Shown here: piece after piece, positions 12,379-23,468 of the stretch
Numbering within the stretch: position 1 is the first letter of the stretch
How the letters are laid out: every line of letters starts with the position of its first letter
DNA from: Apiosordaria backusii
Taxonomy: Eukaryota; Ascomycota; Sordariomycetes; Sordariales; Lasiosphaeriaceae
Length of the DNA stretch: 64,000 nucleotides
Assembly: GCA_030549205.1 (NCBI GenBank)
Contig: JAUKTV010000003.1
Span: 1,860,001 to 1,924,000 of the forward strand
Direction of reading: 5' to 3'
Notes under the pieces: generated by a model
Databases searched by the model: none
What the model saw: the letters and a program-made list of their open reading frames with translations, nothing else
Told to the model about the DNA's origin: nothing
Position numbers and translations under genes: made by a program

Positions 12379-12405
12379 GGTGATGGTTATGTAGAGGGGT
12401 GATTA

Positions 12406-13965
12406 TCAGTTGAAGAAGAATCTAGCTGCGGAGGGGTTGCGATTGTGGTGACGGGACCGTTGCTCGAGGACGGATTTCTTGGGGGGGCCGTTCTTGGGGA
12501 TGGCTACGCCTTTGCGGATTGGTGGGGGTGGTGATGGTGCTCTCTCGGGGGGAGGTTGAGGGAGGGATTTCTTGGGGTTTGGTTTCGCTGGAGTTAATCG
12601 GTCGCGCTTGAAATCGGCAGGTTCTTCCTCCACCGTCCTTCCAGTAGGGAGATCGCGAGGGGGTTCAGATGCGACTCTTGGCTTCTTTCGAGGGGGGAAA
12701 TCCTCGGCGGTCTCGGTGCTGTCGATCGACCTCTTTTTGTTTGGAGCTTCGCCGGTGGAAAACTGTTTTCCTTTCGGGGACCCGACGGCCTGGCAGTTAT
12801 CGTTGACGAGGGGGCTCAATTGACCACGGCGGGGGCTCCAAGTCGCAGGGTGGTTGTGGTAAAATCGATGAAAAGTTGAGTGCTCTTGTGGGTCCCTGTA
12901 CAAGAGCTGCGTCTCGATCGTTGATTGGCTGAAATCATTGCCGGCCGCCCAGAAATCTGGCTTGGTAGGGACCCACTCCCATTCCTGAGCCTTCCTATCG
13001 TTATCGCTTACAACCTCACTGTCACTTCCACTAACAGTACTGCAGTCGAAGGTGACATTCTCCGGTCTGCAATACACCAGCACGTGGGCGTTGACCAATG
13101 GGTCTTTGTCGAAAAGCATCGCGAGTCCCTCACACTTCATCCTGTCTGTGTGGTGTTTGAGGAGGTCGACGAAGCGAAGGTCTGATGCCGCTTCGAGCAA
13201 GGGGATGATCGAGTTCCACTCGAGTCGATAGGTACCATAGCCCCAACGATCGTTTTGTCGAAGCTTGTAGATCAACCAGGCGGCTTCAGCGTAGGTGATC
13301 ATTGCTGTCAAGGTCCCAGCGGCGGGGAGGAGCTTCGCTGGACGGATCCTTGGGGTGATCTTCGTTGTCTCGTCCCGAAAGCCGACAAATCTGAGGTTCC
13401 AGGCCTCAATCAGAATTTCGATGTCGATTGGTTTGATTTCATTCAGTCTCAACTTTGATCTGATCCGCTGAAGCTCTGACGGAAGTGCTTGCTGCTGAGC
13501 AGTGACAGTCGAGGCGGGCTCAAAGGCCAGCAGAGAGATGACCATCTCAAGAATGGCTGGCAGGACGGTGTCCCTGAACCGATGAAAGTAGTGCCTGTAG
13601 GGACGCCGGACCTGCCCTTCATATTGTAGGCACATCTTGAAGCTTTGCCTGGTTCTGGGGTTCTTCGCCAGGCGGAAAACATGGTCACCAAACAGGTGTC
13701 CCATGAACCGGACGTTTTCCACCAGAGCGGCAGGAATTACCACTCTCCGACTGTTTTGGGCTGGAACGGAGAATTGTGGGATCTTGTCGTATCGGTGTTC
13801 AAGCTTCCATTGACTGAAAAGCCACCGCTCACCGTGCCGTTCCAGCTCGTTCTGCCCAGCAACGTCCCGCGCCCACACGCCAAACTGGTGGGCTTCGAGG
13901 AGGGCAGCCCAGCGTTCAGAAACGCCTGGGTGGGCGTAGTGGCTCGCGGCTGCTGACGACCACAT
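12406..13965 (-). CDS. Hypothetical protein, unknown family (519 aa)
   Basis: I do not recognise this protein. It is one uninterrupted exon. Residues 1 to about 330 look folded, with helical, Trp/Tyr/Arg-rich segments (GERWLFSQWKLEHRYDKIPQF; YRHYFHRFRDTVLPAILEMVI; AEAAWLIYKLRQNDRWGYGTYRLEW). The remaining third is disordered and rich in Pro, Lys, Arg and Ser (KKRSIDSTE, PPRKKPRVASE, RAPSPPPP), with basic clusters that could act as nuclear localisation signals. No signal peptide or membrane segment is visible. Codon use looks normal for its neighbours, and nothing suggests a mobile element. Its stop codon is 27 bp from the mL40 start. Confidence 0.7.
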   Translation of the reverse strand: MWSSAAASHYAHPGVSERWAALLEAHQFGVWARDVAGQNELERHGERWLFSQWKLEHRYDKIPQFSVPAQNSRRVVIPAALVENVRFMGHLFGDHVFRLAKNPRTRQSFKMCLQYEGQVRRPYRHYFHRFRDTVLPAILEMVISLLAFEPASTVTAQQQALPSELQRIRSKLRLNEIKPIDIEILIEAWNLRFVGFRDETTKITPRIRPAKLLPAAGTLTAMITYAEAAWLIYKLRQNDRWGYGTYRLEWNSIIPLLEAASDLRFVDLLKHHTDRMKCEGLAMLFDKDPLVNAHVLVYCRPENVTFDCSTVSGSDSEVVSDNDRKAQEWEWVPTKPDFWAAGNDFSQSTIETQLLYRDPQEHSTFHRFYHNHPATWSPRRGQLSPLVNDNCQAVGSPKGKQFSTGEAPNKKRSIDSTETAEDFPPRKKPRVASEPPRDLPTGRTVEEEPADFKRDRLTPAKPNPKKSLPQPPPERAPSPPPPIRKGVAIPKNGPPKKSVLEQRSRHHNRNPSAARFFFN

Positions 13966-14893
13966 CTTGACTGTGTGTTATTGCTGTTGCTGTTTGCTTT
14001 TGTTGTTGTTGTAGATGTTGTCGTTGGCTTTTTGTAGGTTAGGAGTGATTCAAATAATTCAAAGAGCTGAAGATTTGAAGGTTTTTGAAAAGATAATGTT
14101 GACTGAGAAAACTGGGAAAGAGAGTGTGGGAGCGTACGACATACTTTAAGCAATTTATGTCGTCTCTGCAATCAGGAAGCTTGAGTATTAAGTTTTTCTC
14201 AGAAAGGTTTGAGTTTTTTACAAAATCTGCAACGAAGTCAAAATCAGTCCGGGTAACCTCCTCTCGGTCTGATTAGGTTTTGTTCACGAACATAGTTTGA
14301 AATGGGTCCTGTTCAGTGGAATGGAAGCCTGAAACCTTAGGCTCTGCTACTGATAAAACTGGAGCATGATACCCAGCATCCTTTCAGGTATGTTGTTTCT
14401 GCAATATACTACTTTACTTCCTTACGGTAGATCATGATCATCAAGCCTGACCGTGTCCAGCTTGCCCAGTAGGTGTAGGTTACAAGTGAGATTGCTATGC
14501 TACCTACTACTAGAAATCAAGCAGCAAATAAACTTTTATGCAGAACTGAGCTTCTAGCTGGTGGCTTTCATGGGGCAAGGTAAATCTTGAGTGTGGGACA
14601 GGGTGCGTAGCAGACGATTCCCTCGAGATGGACCCATGATTCTGCCGTATGAGCTTGGCGACCTGCGAATCACAAACTCTTGGGGTTCGCTGAAATCATC
14701 ATGATCCTGACAAAACTCCTCACTTGGCAGATCACGAAGATGGCCGTGCACGGTTGAATAGGTTAGATAGGTCGGTAACATCTGGTTGTAGGCTGTCGGT
14801 TCACTGGTTGCCCCCCCGTTGCCCCCTTCCTCCAGGCGATGCGAACCCAAGCATATAATGTCCAAGTCGGTTCCACATCATAAGAATAAAACA
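13966..14893. other. Intergenic region upstream of the 519-aa gene
   Basis: Promoter space for the 12406-13965 gene and the 5' flank of the tRNA gene. The ORFs present are short and unrecognised. A TTG/TTGTTG-rich tract lies just upstream of the 13965 start. Confidence 0.5.
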
Positions 14894-15034
14894 GGGCGTA
14901 TGGTCTAGTGGTACGACGTCTCAGTTGCAAAAAAATGTTCGTTGCCTTGAAGCTGTTAGAATAGAAACAGGTGAAAGGGTTCGAATGATGCATGCTCCTT
15001 GAGAAGGTCCCGGGTTCAAGCCCCGGTACGTCCA
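14894..15034 (+). tRNA. tRNA-Ala(TGC) with a 69-nt intron
   Basis: The acceptor stem GGGCGTA pairs with TACGTCC (15027-15033) and contains a G3.U70 wobble, the classic alanine identity element; the discriminator is A (15034). The D-arm region is GTCTAGTGGTACGAC (A box). The anticodon stem TCTCA (14919-14923) pairs with TGAGA (15000-15004). The loop is GTTGC-A/T with anticodon TGC at 14926-14928. The T arm is CCGGG-TTCAAGC-CCCGG (15010-15026, B box GGTTCAAGCC). The mature length without the intron is 72 nt. The intron is placed after position 37 (14930-14998). An alternative reading with anticodon GCA (Cys) would need a six-pair stem and lacks the Ala identity logic, so Ala is preferred. Confidence 0.82.
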
Positions 15035-16365
15035 ATCCTTATCCTTTTGTTGTCTTTTTGTATGTTTTGGTCTGGTTGAATCTCGATGGTGTCTATGGTC
15101 GACTGCACATGTTGGCTCCGTGACTTACGGTGAGATAGGATCGACTTCATGTACATACGCACCCCTCATGCTCGCTATGCTTTTGTGGGATTGACTGCAA
15201 GAACTGGGCTGTGGAGGCCAAATAAGACTTGCTTCACATTGTCGCCCAGCGGCATTTTTACATCGCATTGGACAACGGTACAACGGTACACCCTCAATAG
15301 TAAACTTTGTGGATGATCATCTGACCGCCAAATTCTAGATGTATGAAACTCTATTCCTGACGCTTTGAGCCCAGTTTGCTCATCCTTCCAATGCTTGTCA
15401 GCAGTGCCAACATGATCAGGCACCTATATCAGTTGAGTGCCCTCCCTGCACTTGGTCAGTGATCTCACTCTTCTTGACCTCAATCATTTTTGGTTGCCGA
15501 AGAGCCGAGAAACGGCTTTCTGAAAATCAAGATGATATGGTATAACGCCACATGAGAATGAGATAGATGCACGGGCCTGGAACTTATGCCTCGGAATGTG
15601 TGCTTTTGCAATTGGAAATTATAGTTTGAAAATCGAAGCCCAGCGGGCGCCTGTGCCCGTCCCGATCTGACTCCAGCAATCGGTAATCATATTCACTCTG
15701 AATCTGAAGCCATCGCGAAGCCCAAACATAGTCCTAGAGGTTGTGGTCCGATGCCGCAAAACCTCGGGCTTTTTACCGAAATGGGCGGATTTGATAAAGT
15801 AATGGACAAGAAAACCCCACGCAGCTTGAGCGGTCTCGCGAGCTGAGACTGCATAATAAACAGTTGACAGTCATAATCTGGGACGAATCCCTGACGAAGT
15901 CGACGCTGACACATGCGTCCCTGAGCTCCGGTTGAATGTCACACAACGGCAGCTACTCGAGAATCATACTGACAGGTAGCTTCTTTCTTTGTAAAAGAAG
16001 AATTATGGAAGGAATCAACATTTTCCTGGGAACATGAGAGAATTAAGCCGTGAATGCTCGTCCTGTCCGTGAAGCGTCGTTTCGATCTCATCTTGCCCCT
16101 CCATGCGATAAGGGAGCTGCATGGGTTGGATAAGAGAACCAGCCAATCGTGTGGGGAAGCGCAAAAGTAAAGTGGGTTTTGCAGTCCACCCCACCATAAA
16201 AACTCGAATGTGCCACTGTCACCCCGCCTCCAGACTCACAGCTTGCTCGATGACTCTGTATTCATCCCAGTGAGCTTTGGCTCTCTGCCAGTCGTCCAGC
16301 CCCTATTTGAGCTCTCCTTCTCCCCTTCCCATTGCTATTTTTGCGTCATCGCAACCACCGCAACG
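15035..16365. other. Intergenic region, 3' of tRNA and promoter of FGAM synthase
   Basis: No supported gene was found. Directly 3' of the tRNA is a T-rich stretch (CTTTTGTTGTCTTTTTG) suitable as a Pol III terminator. An in-frame upstream ATG at 16210 precedes the chosen FGAM synthase start, but the intervening 52 residues do not look like the family. Confidence 0.5.
16251..16256 (+). promoter_or_regulatory. TGACTC box upstream of FGAM synthase
   Basis: TGACTC (context ATGACTCT) lies 110 bp before the ATG. In yeast this core is bound by Gcn4 (CPC1 in Neurospora) and by Bas1 at ADE genes. The motif is seen directly; its function here is inferred from the gene's pathway. Confidence 0.35.
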
Positions 16366-19300
16366 ATGGCGCACCTCACCCTCGCTGGTGACTCCTGCTT
16401 CACGGCCTCCGAGGCCCAGAAGCTCAAAGATCAGATCAACAGGATAGCGCCCATCAAGGTGTCCAAACTCACCGGCTCCTGGACCTACTACGCTCACATC
16501 AACGGCGACGCCAATGACGCTCAGCAAATCCTCTCTCAATTCCTTCCTCTCTCAGGCTCATCTACCCCTCCTCTTTCTCACATCGGCTTCAGTCGCAAGT
16601 GGTTCGTGACACCACGATATCTCTCGCCATGGAGCTCCAAAGCCACCATGATCGCACACGTGTGCGGTTTCGAACAGCAAATTCAACGGATTGAGCGCGG
16701 ACGGATCATCAGCATCGAGTTCGATCAGCCCTATAACGACAAGGCTGTTCCATTTCGGGATATTCTGCATGATCGCATGACCGAGCACCTCACCACTGAA
16801 GAGCCGGATCTCAATGGCATGTTTGCCGAGAGCGAGCCCGCTCCATTGGAGGTTGTTGACATCTTTGCCGAAGGCCGGGACCCGATCCAGGTGCTCAACG
16901 AGTACAACAAGGCTCGCGGCCTGGCCCTTGATCAGTCTGAGGTGGAGTACTTGGTGGAGCAGTTCACACAGTTGGGTCGCCCACCGCATGATATCGAGCT
17001 CTTCATGTTTGCTCAGGTCAACTCGGAGCACTGCCGTCACAAGCAGTTCAATGCCAACTGGACCATCGATGGAATCACCAAGGAGCACAGCCTGTTTGGG
17101 ATGATCAGGAACACCCATAAGGCCACCCCTGATTTCACTGTTTCGGCTTACAGCGACAATGCGGCCGTTATGCAGGGCGAGACAGCTAACCTGTGGGCTC
17201 CTGATTATTCTACTGGTTCCTGGAAGTTGAACAAGGAGCTTATTCACGTTCTCGCCAAGGTCGAGACACACAACCACCCAACCGCTATTGCTCCTTTCCC
17301 TGGAGCTGCTACAGGATCTGGTGGTGAAATTCGTGACGAAGGTGCTGTTGGCAGAGGCTCTATGCCCAAGGCTGGTCTCTGCGGTTTCTGGGTTTCTGAT
17401 TTGCACATCCCCGAGCACAAGGCGCCCTGGGAAATCGATGTCGGCCGCCCGGCCCACTATGCCAGCAGTCTCGACATCATGTTGGAGGCCCCTATCGGCA
17501 GCGCCCGGTTCAACAACGAATTCGGCCGCCCTTGCTTGACGGGTACTTTCAGAACTCTCCTCACCGCCGATGACACCAAGGCCGAGGGCGAGTTCCGCGG
17601 TTACCACAAGCCCATCATGATTGCTGGAGGTGTCGGTACCGTTAGAGAGAAGCACGCTCTCAAGGACCCCAAGGATGTCCAGGAAGGTGCTCATGTCATC
17701 GTTCTTGGTGGTCCTGCCATGTTGATTGGTTTGGGTGGTGGTGCCGCGTCGAGTAACGCTTCCGGAGAGGGCAACGCCGAACTTGACTTTGACAGCGTCC
17801 AGCGTGGCAATCCTGAAATGGAACGCCGTGCGCAGATGGTCATCAACACCTGCGTGGCTCTGGGTGACCACAACCCTATCGCGATGATTCACGATGTAGG
17901 TGCTGGTGGTCTTTCAAACGCCCTGCCAGAGCTTGTCAAGGATGCTGGTTTTGGTGGCAGATTCGAACTTCGCCAGGTCGAGTGCGTTGACCGTGGAATG
18001 AGCCCTCTCCAGATTTGGTGCAACGAGGCTCAGGAACGTTATGTCGTCCTTGTGAACAGCGAAGGCATGGAGCGCTTCACGGCCATCTGCAGTAAGTTTG
18101 ATTGTTTTGCAAAGCTCGACTGAAATCTTGACTAATCGATAAACAGACCGTGAACGCTGCGGATTTTCTGATGTTGGAACTGTGTTGTCTAAGGAAGAGG
18201 ACGGTGTGTCCAGGCTGGTTCTCAGCGACAAAGAGTCGAAGGAGTATCCTCGCCCTATCGACGTTCCTATGGACGTTCTTTTCCCCAAGGGTCGGAAGCT
18301 CGAGCGCATTGTTAGCTCCAAGAAGCCCAGCTGGCCCGTTTTCGAGCCAGTTGCCAGCCTCAAGGCTGCTCTCGGCGAATCTACCAGCGACGCGGATCTT
18401 TTCAAGCAAGCCGTCCAGAGAGTATTCTGGCTCCCTTCGGTTGGATCCAAGTCGTTCCTCATCACTATTGCCGATCGCACAGTCGGTGGTCTTACTGTCC
18501 GCGATCAGATGGTTGGCCCATGGCAGACACCAGTGGCTGATGTTGCTGTCACTTCGACTTCTTTCAGCCTGAACGGCATGAAGACTGGTGAGGCGATGGC
18601 CATGGGTGAGAAGCCAACACTGGCTTTGATTTCTCCTGCTGCTTCCGCCAGAATGGCTGTTGCCGAAAGTCTGCTCAACCTCGGTGCTGCTGATATCAAG
18701 GGTGGCTCGTACAGAGGAGACCTCAAGCGTGTCAAGCTCTCCGCCAACTGGATGGCCGCTGTCAACCACCCTGGCGAGGGTGCCGCCCTCTACGAGGCTG
18801 TTGAGGCCATTGGCATGGAGCTCTGCCCCAAGCTCGGCATCAGCATTCCTGTTGGCAAGGACTCGACCTCCATGAAGGCCAGCTGGAAGGATGGAGAGAC
18901 CAAGAAGAGCGTGACTGCTCCTGTGTCCGTGGTCATTTCCGCCTTTACCCTCGTCGAGGATGTTCGCCGGACTTGGACCCCTCAGCTTCGCCGGGTCGAG
19001 GATGTTGGCGAGACTGTGCTGCTTTACGTCGACCTGGCTCAGGGCCGTAAGGCTCTTGGTGGCTCTGCGCTTGCCCAGTCGTTGAGTGCTATCGGCCACG
19101 AGGCTCCTGATGTCCGCGATGTGGATCTCCTCAAGGATTACTTCGACGCCCTTGCTCAGCTTCACGAGAGCGGCATTGTCCTCGCCTATCACGATGTCTC
19201 TGACGGTGGTCTTGTTACTACCATTGCTGAGATGATGTTCGCTGGCCGCTGCGGTGTTGATGTCATGATGGATGGCGTTGCCAAGTCGGGCAGCCTTGCT

Positions 19301-20488
19301 GATATGGTTGATGCCCTGTTCCACGAGGAGTTGGGTGCTGTCTTCCAGGTTCGTGCTTCAGACGAGACCAACTTTAAGAGATGCTTTGCCACTTGCGGCC
19401 CTCCTGCTGGGCTTATCAAGAAGATTGGTGTTGTCCAGGAATCGTCTAAGCAGACCCTTAACATTCGTCACGGAGAGGGTGCGCCCTTCGCCAGCCTCGA
19501 CAGAGCTGAAATGCAGCAATGGTGGTCCAAGGTCTCCTACGAGATGCAGAAACTCAGAGACAACCCCTCGTGTGCCGATTCGGAGTATGCTGCCATCGCC
19601 GACTCTGCCGACCCCGGTCTTTCTTACAACCTGACCTTCTCCCCCGCCGAGAACATCGTTCCCCTGACCGCCTCGATTACCGGTTTCTTCGGCAAGAGCC
19701 CTCGCGTCGCCATCCTCCGCGAGCAGGGTGTCAACGGCTACGCCGAAATGGCCTTTGCCTTCCGCGCTGCTGGCTTCGACGCAGTCGACATCCACATGAC
19801 CGACATCATCAACGGCCGCTCCCTCGCCGATTTCGTTGGTCTCGCCGCCTGCGGTGGCTTCTCCTTCGGTGACGTCCTTGGCGCCGGTCAAGGCTGGGCC
19901 AAGTCCATTCTCCTCCATGAAAAGTCCCGCAGGGAGCTCGCCGAGTTCTTCCAGCGCAAGGATACCTTCGCCCTTGGTGTCTGCAACGGCTGCCAGATGC
20001 TCTCCCGCTTGAAGGAGCTCATCCCCGGCGCTGAGGACTTCCCGGCCTTTGTCCAGAACAACTCTACCCAGTTCGAGGCCCGGTACAGCATGGTCAAGAT
20101 CGAGGACAACCCCTCCAACCCCTCTGTGTTCTTCAACGGCATGAACGGGTCTTCTTTGCCGATCGTCGTGTCGCACGGTGAGGGCCGCGCCGAGTTCCAG
20201 AACCAGCAGCAGTTCCAGAGCTTGACCGAGTCGGGTGGTATCCCCATCAGATATGTGGACAACAAGCTGGAGGTTACAGAGACGTACCCCTTCAACCCGA
20301 ACGGCAGCCCTGGGGGTATTGCTGGTGTAGCGAGCAGAGATGGGAGAGTGCTGGCTATGATGCCTCATCCTGAGAGGACGATCATGGCGGACGTGACGAG
20401 CTATGCGCCCAAGGAGGATATTGAGCAGTGGGGCGAGTTTGGGCCTTGGTTGAGGATGTTTAGGAGTGCTAGACGCTGGGTCGGTTAG
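16366..20488 (+). CDS. ADE6: Phosphoribosylformylglycinamidine synthase (FGAM synthase, 1355 aa, 2 exons)
   Basis: Exons are 16366-18091 and 18147-20488. The 55-nt intron is GTAAGT...AACAG with branch-like TGACTAAT, giving 1355 residues, the normal eukaryotic length. The enzyme makes FGAM from FGAR, glutamine and ATP, the fourth step of de novo purine synthesis in the cytosol. Visible parts are an N-terminal PurS-like region (MAHLTLAGDSCFT), the linker/AIRS core with NSEHCRHKQFN and AKVETHNHPTAIAPFPGAATG (around residue 300), GSMPKAGLCGFWVSDL, and a second AIRS-like half. The C-terminal class I glutaminase begins near residue 1090 (RVAILREQGVNGYAEMAFAF), with nucleophile Cys in GVCNGCQM (about 1186) and catalytic His/Glu in MMPHPERT (about 1315). 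All key motifs are intact. The start at 16366 was chosen by homology; an in-frame ATG 156 bases upstream exists. Confidence 0.97.
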
Positions 20489-21530
20489 ATAACCAGACCT
20501 GCTTGCTTCAAACGAGGGAAAAATACAATAGATATAGGTGTCTTGTGGCGGAGGCGTTATGGGAATGGTGTAGGGGGTTCATAAAAAAGAAAATGGGAGG
20601 CAAAGTTGTTGGAAGGTTACATATGTTTGATTTTGTTTCTACGTTACTTTGGGGGCATGGAATAGGTCTTGTGAAATGTAGATATGCGAAAATCAGAGCG
20701 ATGGTTTAGAGTTAGATCTCGGCGTAAATAGTTGCAAATGGTTATCACGGTGTGATACATTACCTTACCTAGGTATTTTCTTTTAGCATGATCCTTGTGA
20801 GGCTATGCCTACTATGACACTGACGAACATTACTCGTCATTGGTCTCAAAATCACCGTCGATTTCTCATATCACTTTAAATATCTAACCATCTATTTCAA
20901 GCCACTCCGATATCCGCCCTGCCCTCTATCGCTTGGTTTGTTCTGGGGCTACACACCTACACACTACACACGTCCATGATGGATGTTTGATCTCACACTG
21001 ACCAAACAACTACCTACCTTGGCCATATATGGGATCCCTCAGTATCGGTCCGTCGTTCGCAGAATCGACCTTCGAGTGAGTAAACATACAGAGGGATAAG
21101 TAATCATCAATGTATAAAGGATCGCCATGCTTTGTTGTCATTGATCCCAGTATATATCAGCGACTTCAACATGATTTAACACGTCACCTCGGTCTGATTT
21201 AACCGTTCGACTTCAATTCCGTCAAAGATTGTTGCGTTGAGGCAAATACATAGCCTTTCTCGATATCAAAAGTCGTAAAATATCGAGGTCGCATTTAAAA
21301 CTGCCTGGCGAAGGACACAGAAAAACACATGATATTCGATTTGCTTTTATTGTCTCTCCTCACAAAGGTAACAAAAACATATCCTAATCTTTCTGACGAA
21401 AAGGACAAGTAAACTGTAGAAGTTCTCCATCTATTATTGGCCCAACCTAGCATTTCCGCGTTCCGCTATAGGTAAGTTTTCGAAGAATTGAGGATTTAGG
21501 AAACTAATGACTCGTGAATCATCCCCCAAT
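20489..21530. other. Intergenic region between convergent genes
   Basis: 3' sides of FGAM synthase (+) and SGT2 (-). AT-rich, with short ACCTACCT and ACACACTACACAC tracts. No ORF of note and no recognisable RNA gene. Confidence 0.5.
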
Positions 21531-22803
21531 TTAGGGAGCACCACCGCCCCGACCAGCACCAGCACCACCAGCACCACCAGCGCCACCCATCATGTTCCTC
21601 GCCCTGTGAACACACAATGTTAATCTCAAAGGTCATCAAGAGTGTAGTATAGAAAATGAGAACTCACATCTCAGCAATAGAAGGATCCGACATCAAACTC
21701 CCAATATCCGGCAACCCACCCCCACTGCTAAACGAGTTCGCCATATCCCTCAACCTCGGGTTATTCATCAAATTCGCCATCATATCCGGGTTGCTCATCA
21801 AATTCTGCGCCATGCTCGCAAACATGGGGTTATTCATGATAGCTCCAAAATCCAACCCCCCTGGGCCACCACCACCACCACCACCACCAGCGCCTCTGCC
21901 ACCCGCACCACCACCACCGCCAAACATGCCCGCAAGATCGCTCAAACTAGGGCCGCCAGCACCACCACCTCCAGCAGAGGGGGAAGCGCTCCTAGCTGTA
22001 GCACTAGCGGCCTCCTCCGCCTCAATCTCCTGCACCCTCCTCTTCGCAGTCTCAAAACCCTTCTTCATCGCCTCGCTGCCGCCATTACCCTCGTATTCAA
22101 TTCCCTTCTGGTAAGCCTCCATCGAACCCTTCGCGTCGCCGAGGGCAAAGCGGGCTAGACCCAGACGAGACCAGGCCTTGGTGTACGTTGGCTCGATCGC
22201 AACCGCCGCCTCGGCATCAGCTTTGGCGGATTCGTGATCACGCGCAGCGGAGTGAGCGGCCGCGCGGTTGGAGAGGAAGATGGCGTTGCCTGGGTGGAGG
22301 GACAAAGCCTGGGTGTAGTAGTTGATGGCGGTGGGGTAATCCTTCTGGGCCATGGCGGCGTTGCCTTTGGATTTTAAGGCCTCGGCTTGCTTCTTTTGTT
22401 CTTCAGAGACGGCCGTGGTTGATGGTGGGGGGGCGGAAGTGGTCGTGGAAGACGAGGACTGGGAAGAGGAGGGGGCGGTGACATTCTTGAGTTTCTCGTA
22501 GACGGAGTAGATCTGGAGGAGGTTTTGGGAGCCGATGGCGGAGGAGACGGCGGCCTTGTCGGAGAAGTCGACGGAGAAGGCTTCGGTTATGCAGTTGATG
22601 GCGATGTCGATGTTGTCCGAGTCTTCCTCGCGGAGGGTGCCGTCTTTGAGAGAGGAGGAGAGGAAGTCGCAGATGGCGAGGGCGAGGCGCTGCTTGGAGG
22701 TTTGGGCTGCCTGGATTATTTAACGGTTAGATTAGATGTAATTGGAGATAGCGGGAGGCGACAGGATGGTTACCCCGCGCCATGGGGAAGGGCGAATTAC
22801 CAT
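21531..22803 (-). CDS. SGT2: Small glutamine-rich TPR co-chaperone SGT2/SGTA (372 aa, 3 exons)
   Basis: Coding exons are 22803-22801 (the ATG alone), 22710-21668 and 21603-21531. The introns are 22711-22800 (GTAATT..CCAG) and 21604-21667 (GTGAGT..ACAG). The product is 372 residues. SGT2 receives tail-anchored membrane proteins from the ribosome and passes them to the GET machinery, and binds Hsp70/Hsp90. Visible parts are the N-terminal homodimerisation domain (KQRLALAICDFLSSSL...NIDIAINCITEAFSVD), a Ser/Thr/Pro linker, and three TPR motifs (ALKSKGNAAMAQKDYPTAI...AWSRLGLARFALGDAKGSM). A Gly-rich stretch and Met/Asn-rich repeats for hydrophobic-client binding follow (NNPMFASMAQNLMSNPDMM, NNPRLRDMANSF). 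The C-terminus MARNMMGGAGG is split across intron 2 within the Met codon. Splicing directly after the ATG gives MAAQTSKQRLALA, as expected for the family, but exon 1 deserves transcript support. Confidence 0.92.
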
Positions 22804-23468
22804 CTTGGAAAGAAAAGCAGATCTCCTGCTGGCGGATTGGGTATCGTGAGGTGAGAGGACGGTTGATGTCTGGCAGAAACCCAAAAGCAAAAGAAAGCAG
22901 ATGGAGATTGGTGGTCGACTAGTAGTAGTTCCTGGCGGGGCTGGTTTCAACCCAAGAGCCAGATGCGTCGGCCGGATTCCACACAAGTCGATGGAGGGGT
23001 CGGGTTGGTGATGGCCCTGGTGGCGTGGGCCTGGAACTTTGATACATACAGAAAATTGCCGGCCAATAGCGCGCAGAGGCTCCAAATTGTAGCGACTATT
23101 CTGTAGGCGGGTCTAGTGCACTAGCGCTGAACAGGAGAGGCGCCGTTTGGGCGTAATCAAACAGTGGGGCACGCTGATGTCAACGCAAACCCCTGGTCTT
23201 GGAGCTCTCAGCTGTCACACTCAACGCTTGGAAGCCAGTTCAACAATCACCAACACCGTCACCCAGAAATAATCACCGGGCATTCTCTAGCTTTCAAGTA
23301 CCGCGCCAAGTTACTTTGAAGACAAGGCGCGTGAATTCTCTGGGTAACTAACTCTTTAACTACTTTTGCACGGGCTGTTTAGTGCTGACACTACCGAATC
23401 ACAGCAATCTCGAAATCCTCACAAGGCGACAGCTGGTCTTCCAGTCCGACGAGCATACAGATATCAAC
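22804..23468. other. Divergent promoter between SGT2 and the RING-CH gene
   Basis: About 660 bp shared by two divergently transcribed genes. No coding or RNA feature was recognised. An in-frame ATG at 23382 could extend the RING-CH protein by 29 residues. Confidence 0.5.

Noticed and set aside
14978..14986. Second tRNA suggested by the B-box-like GGTTCGAAT
   Set aside because: No T stem, acceptor stem or A box can be formed around it; it lies within the intron of the tRNA-Ala.
16558..20368. Long antisense ORFs (up to 444 codons) opposite FGAM synthase
   Set aside because: They mirror the highly biased codon use of the intact sense gene; no domain, start context or splice logic supports them.
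23382..23468. N-terminal extension of the RING-CH protein from ATG 23382
   Set aside because: The added 29 residues have no targeting or domain features, and the downstream ATG has a better context (ATCAACATGG).
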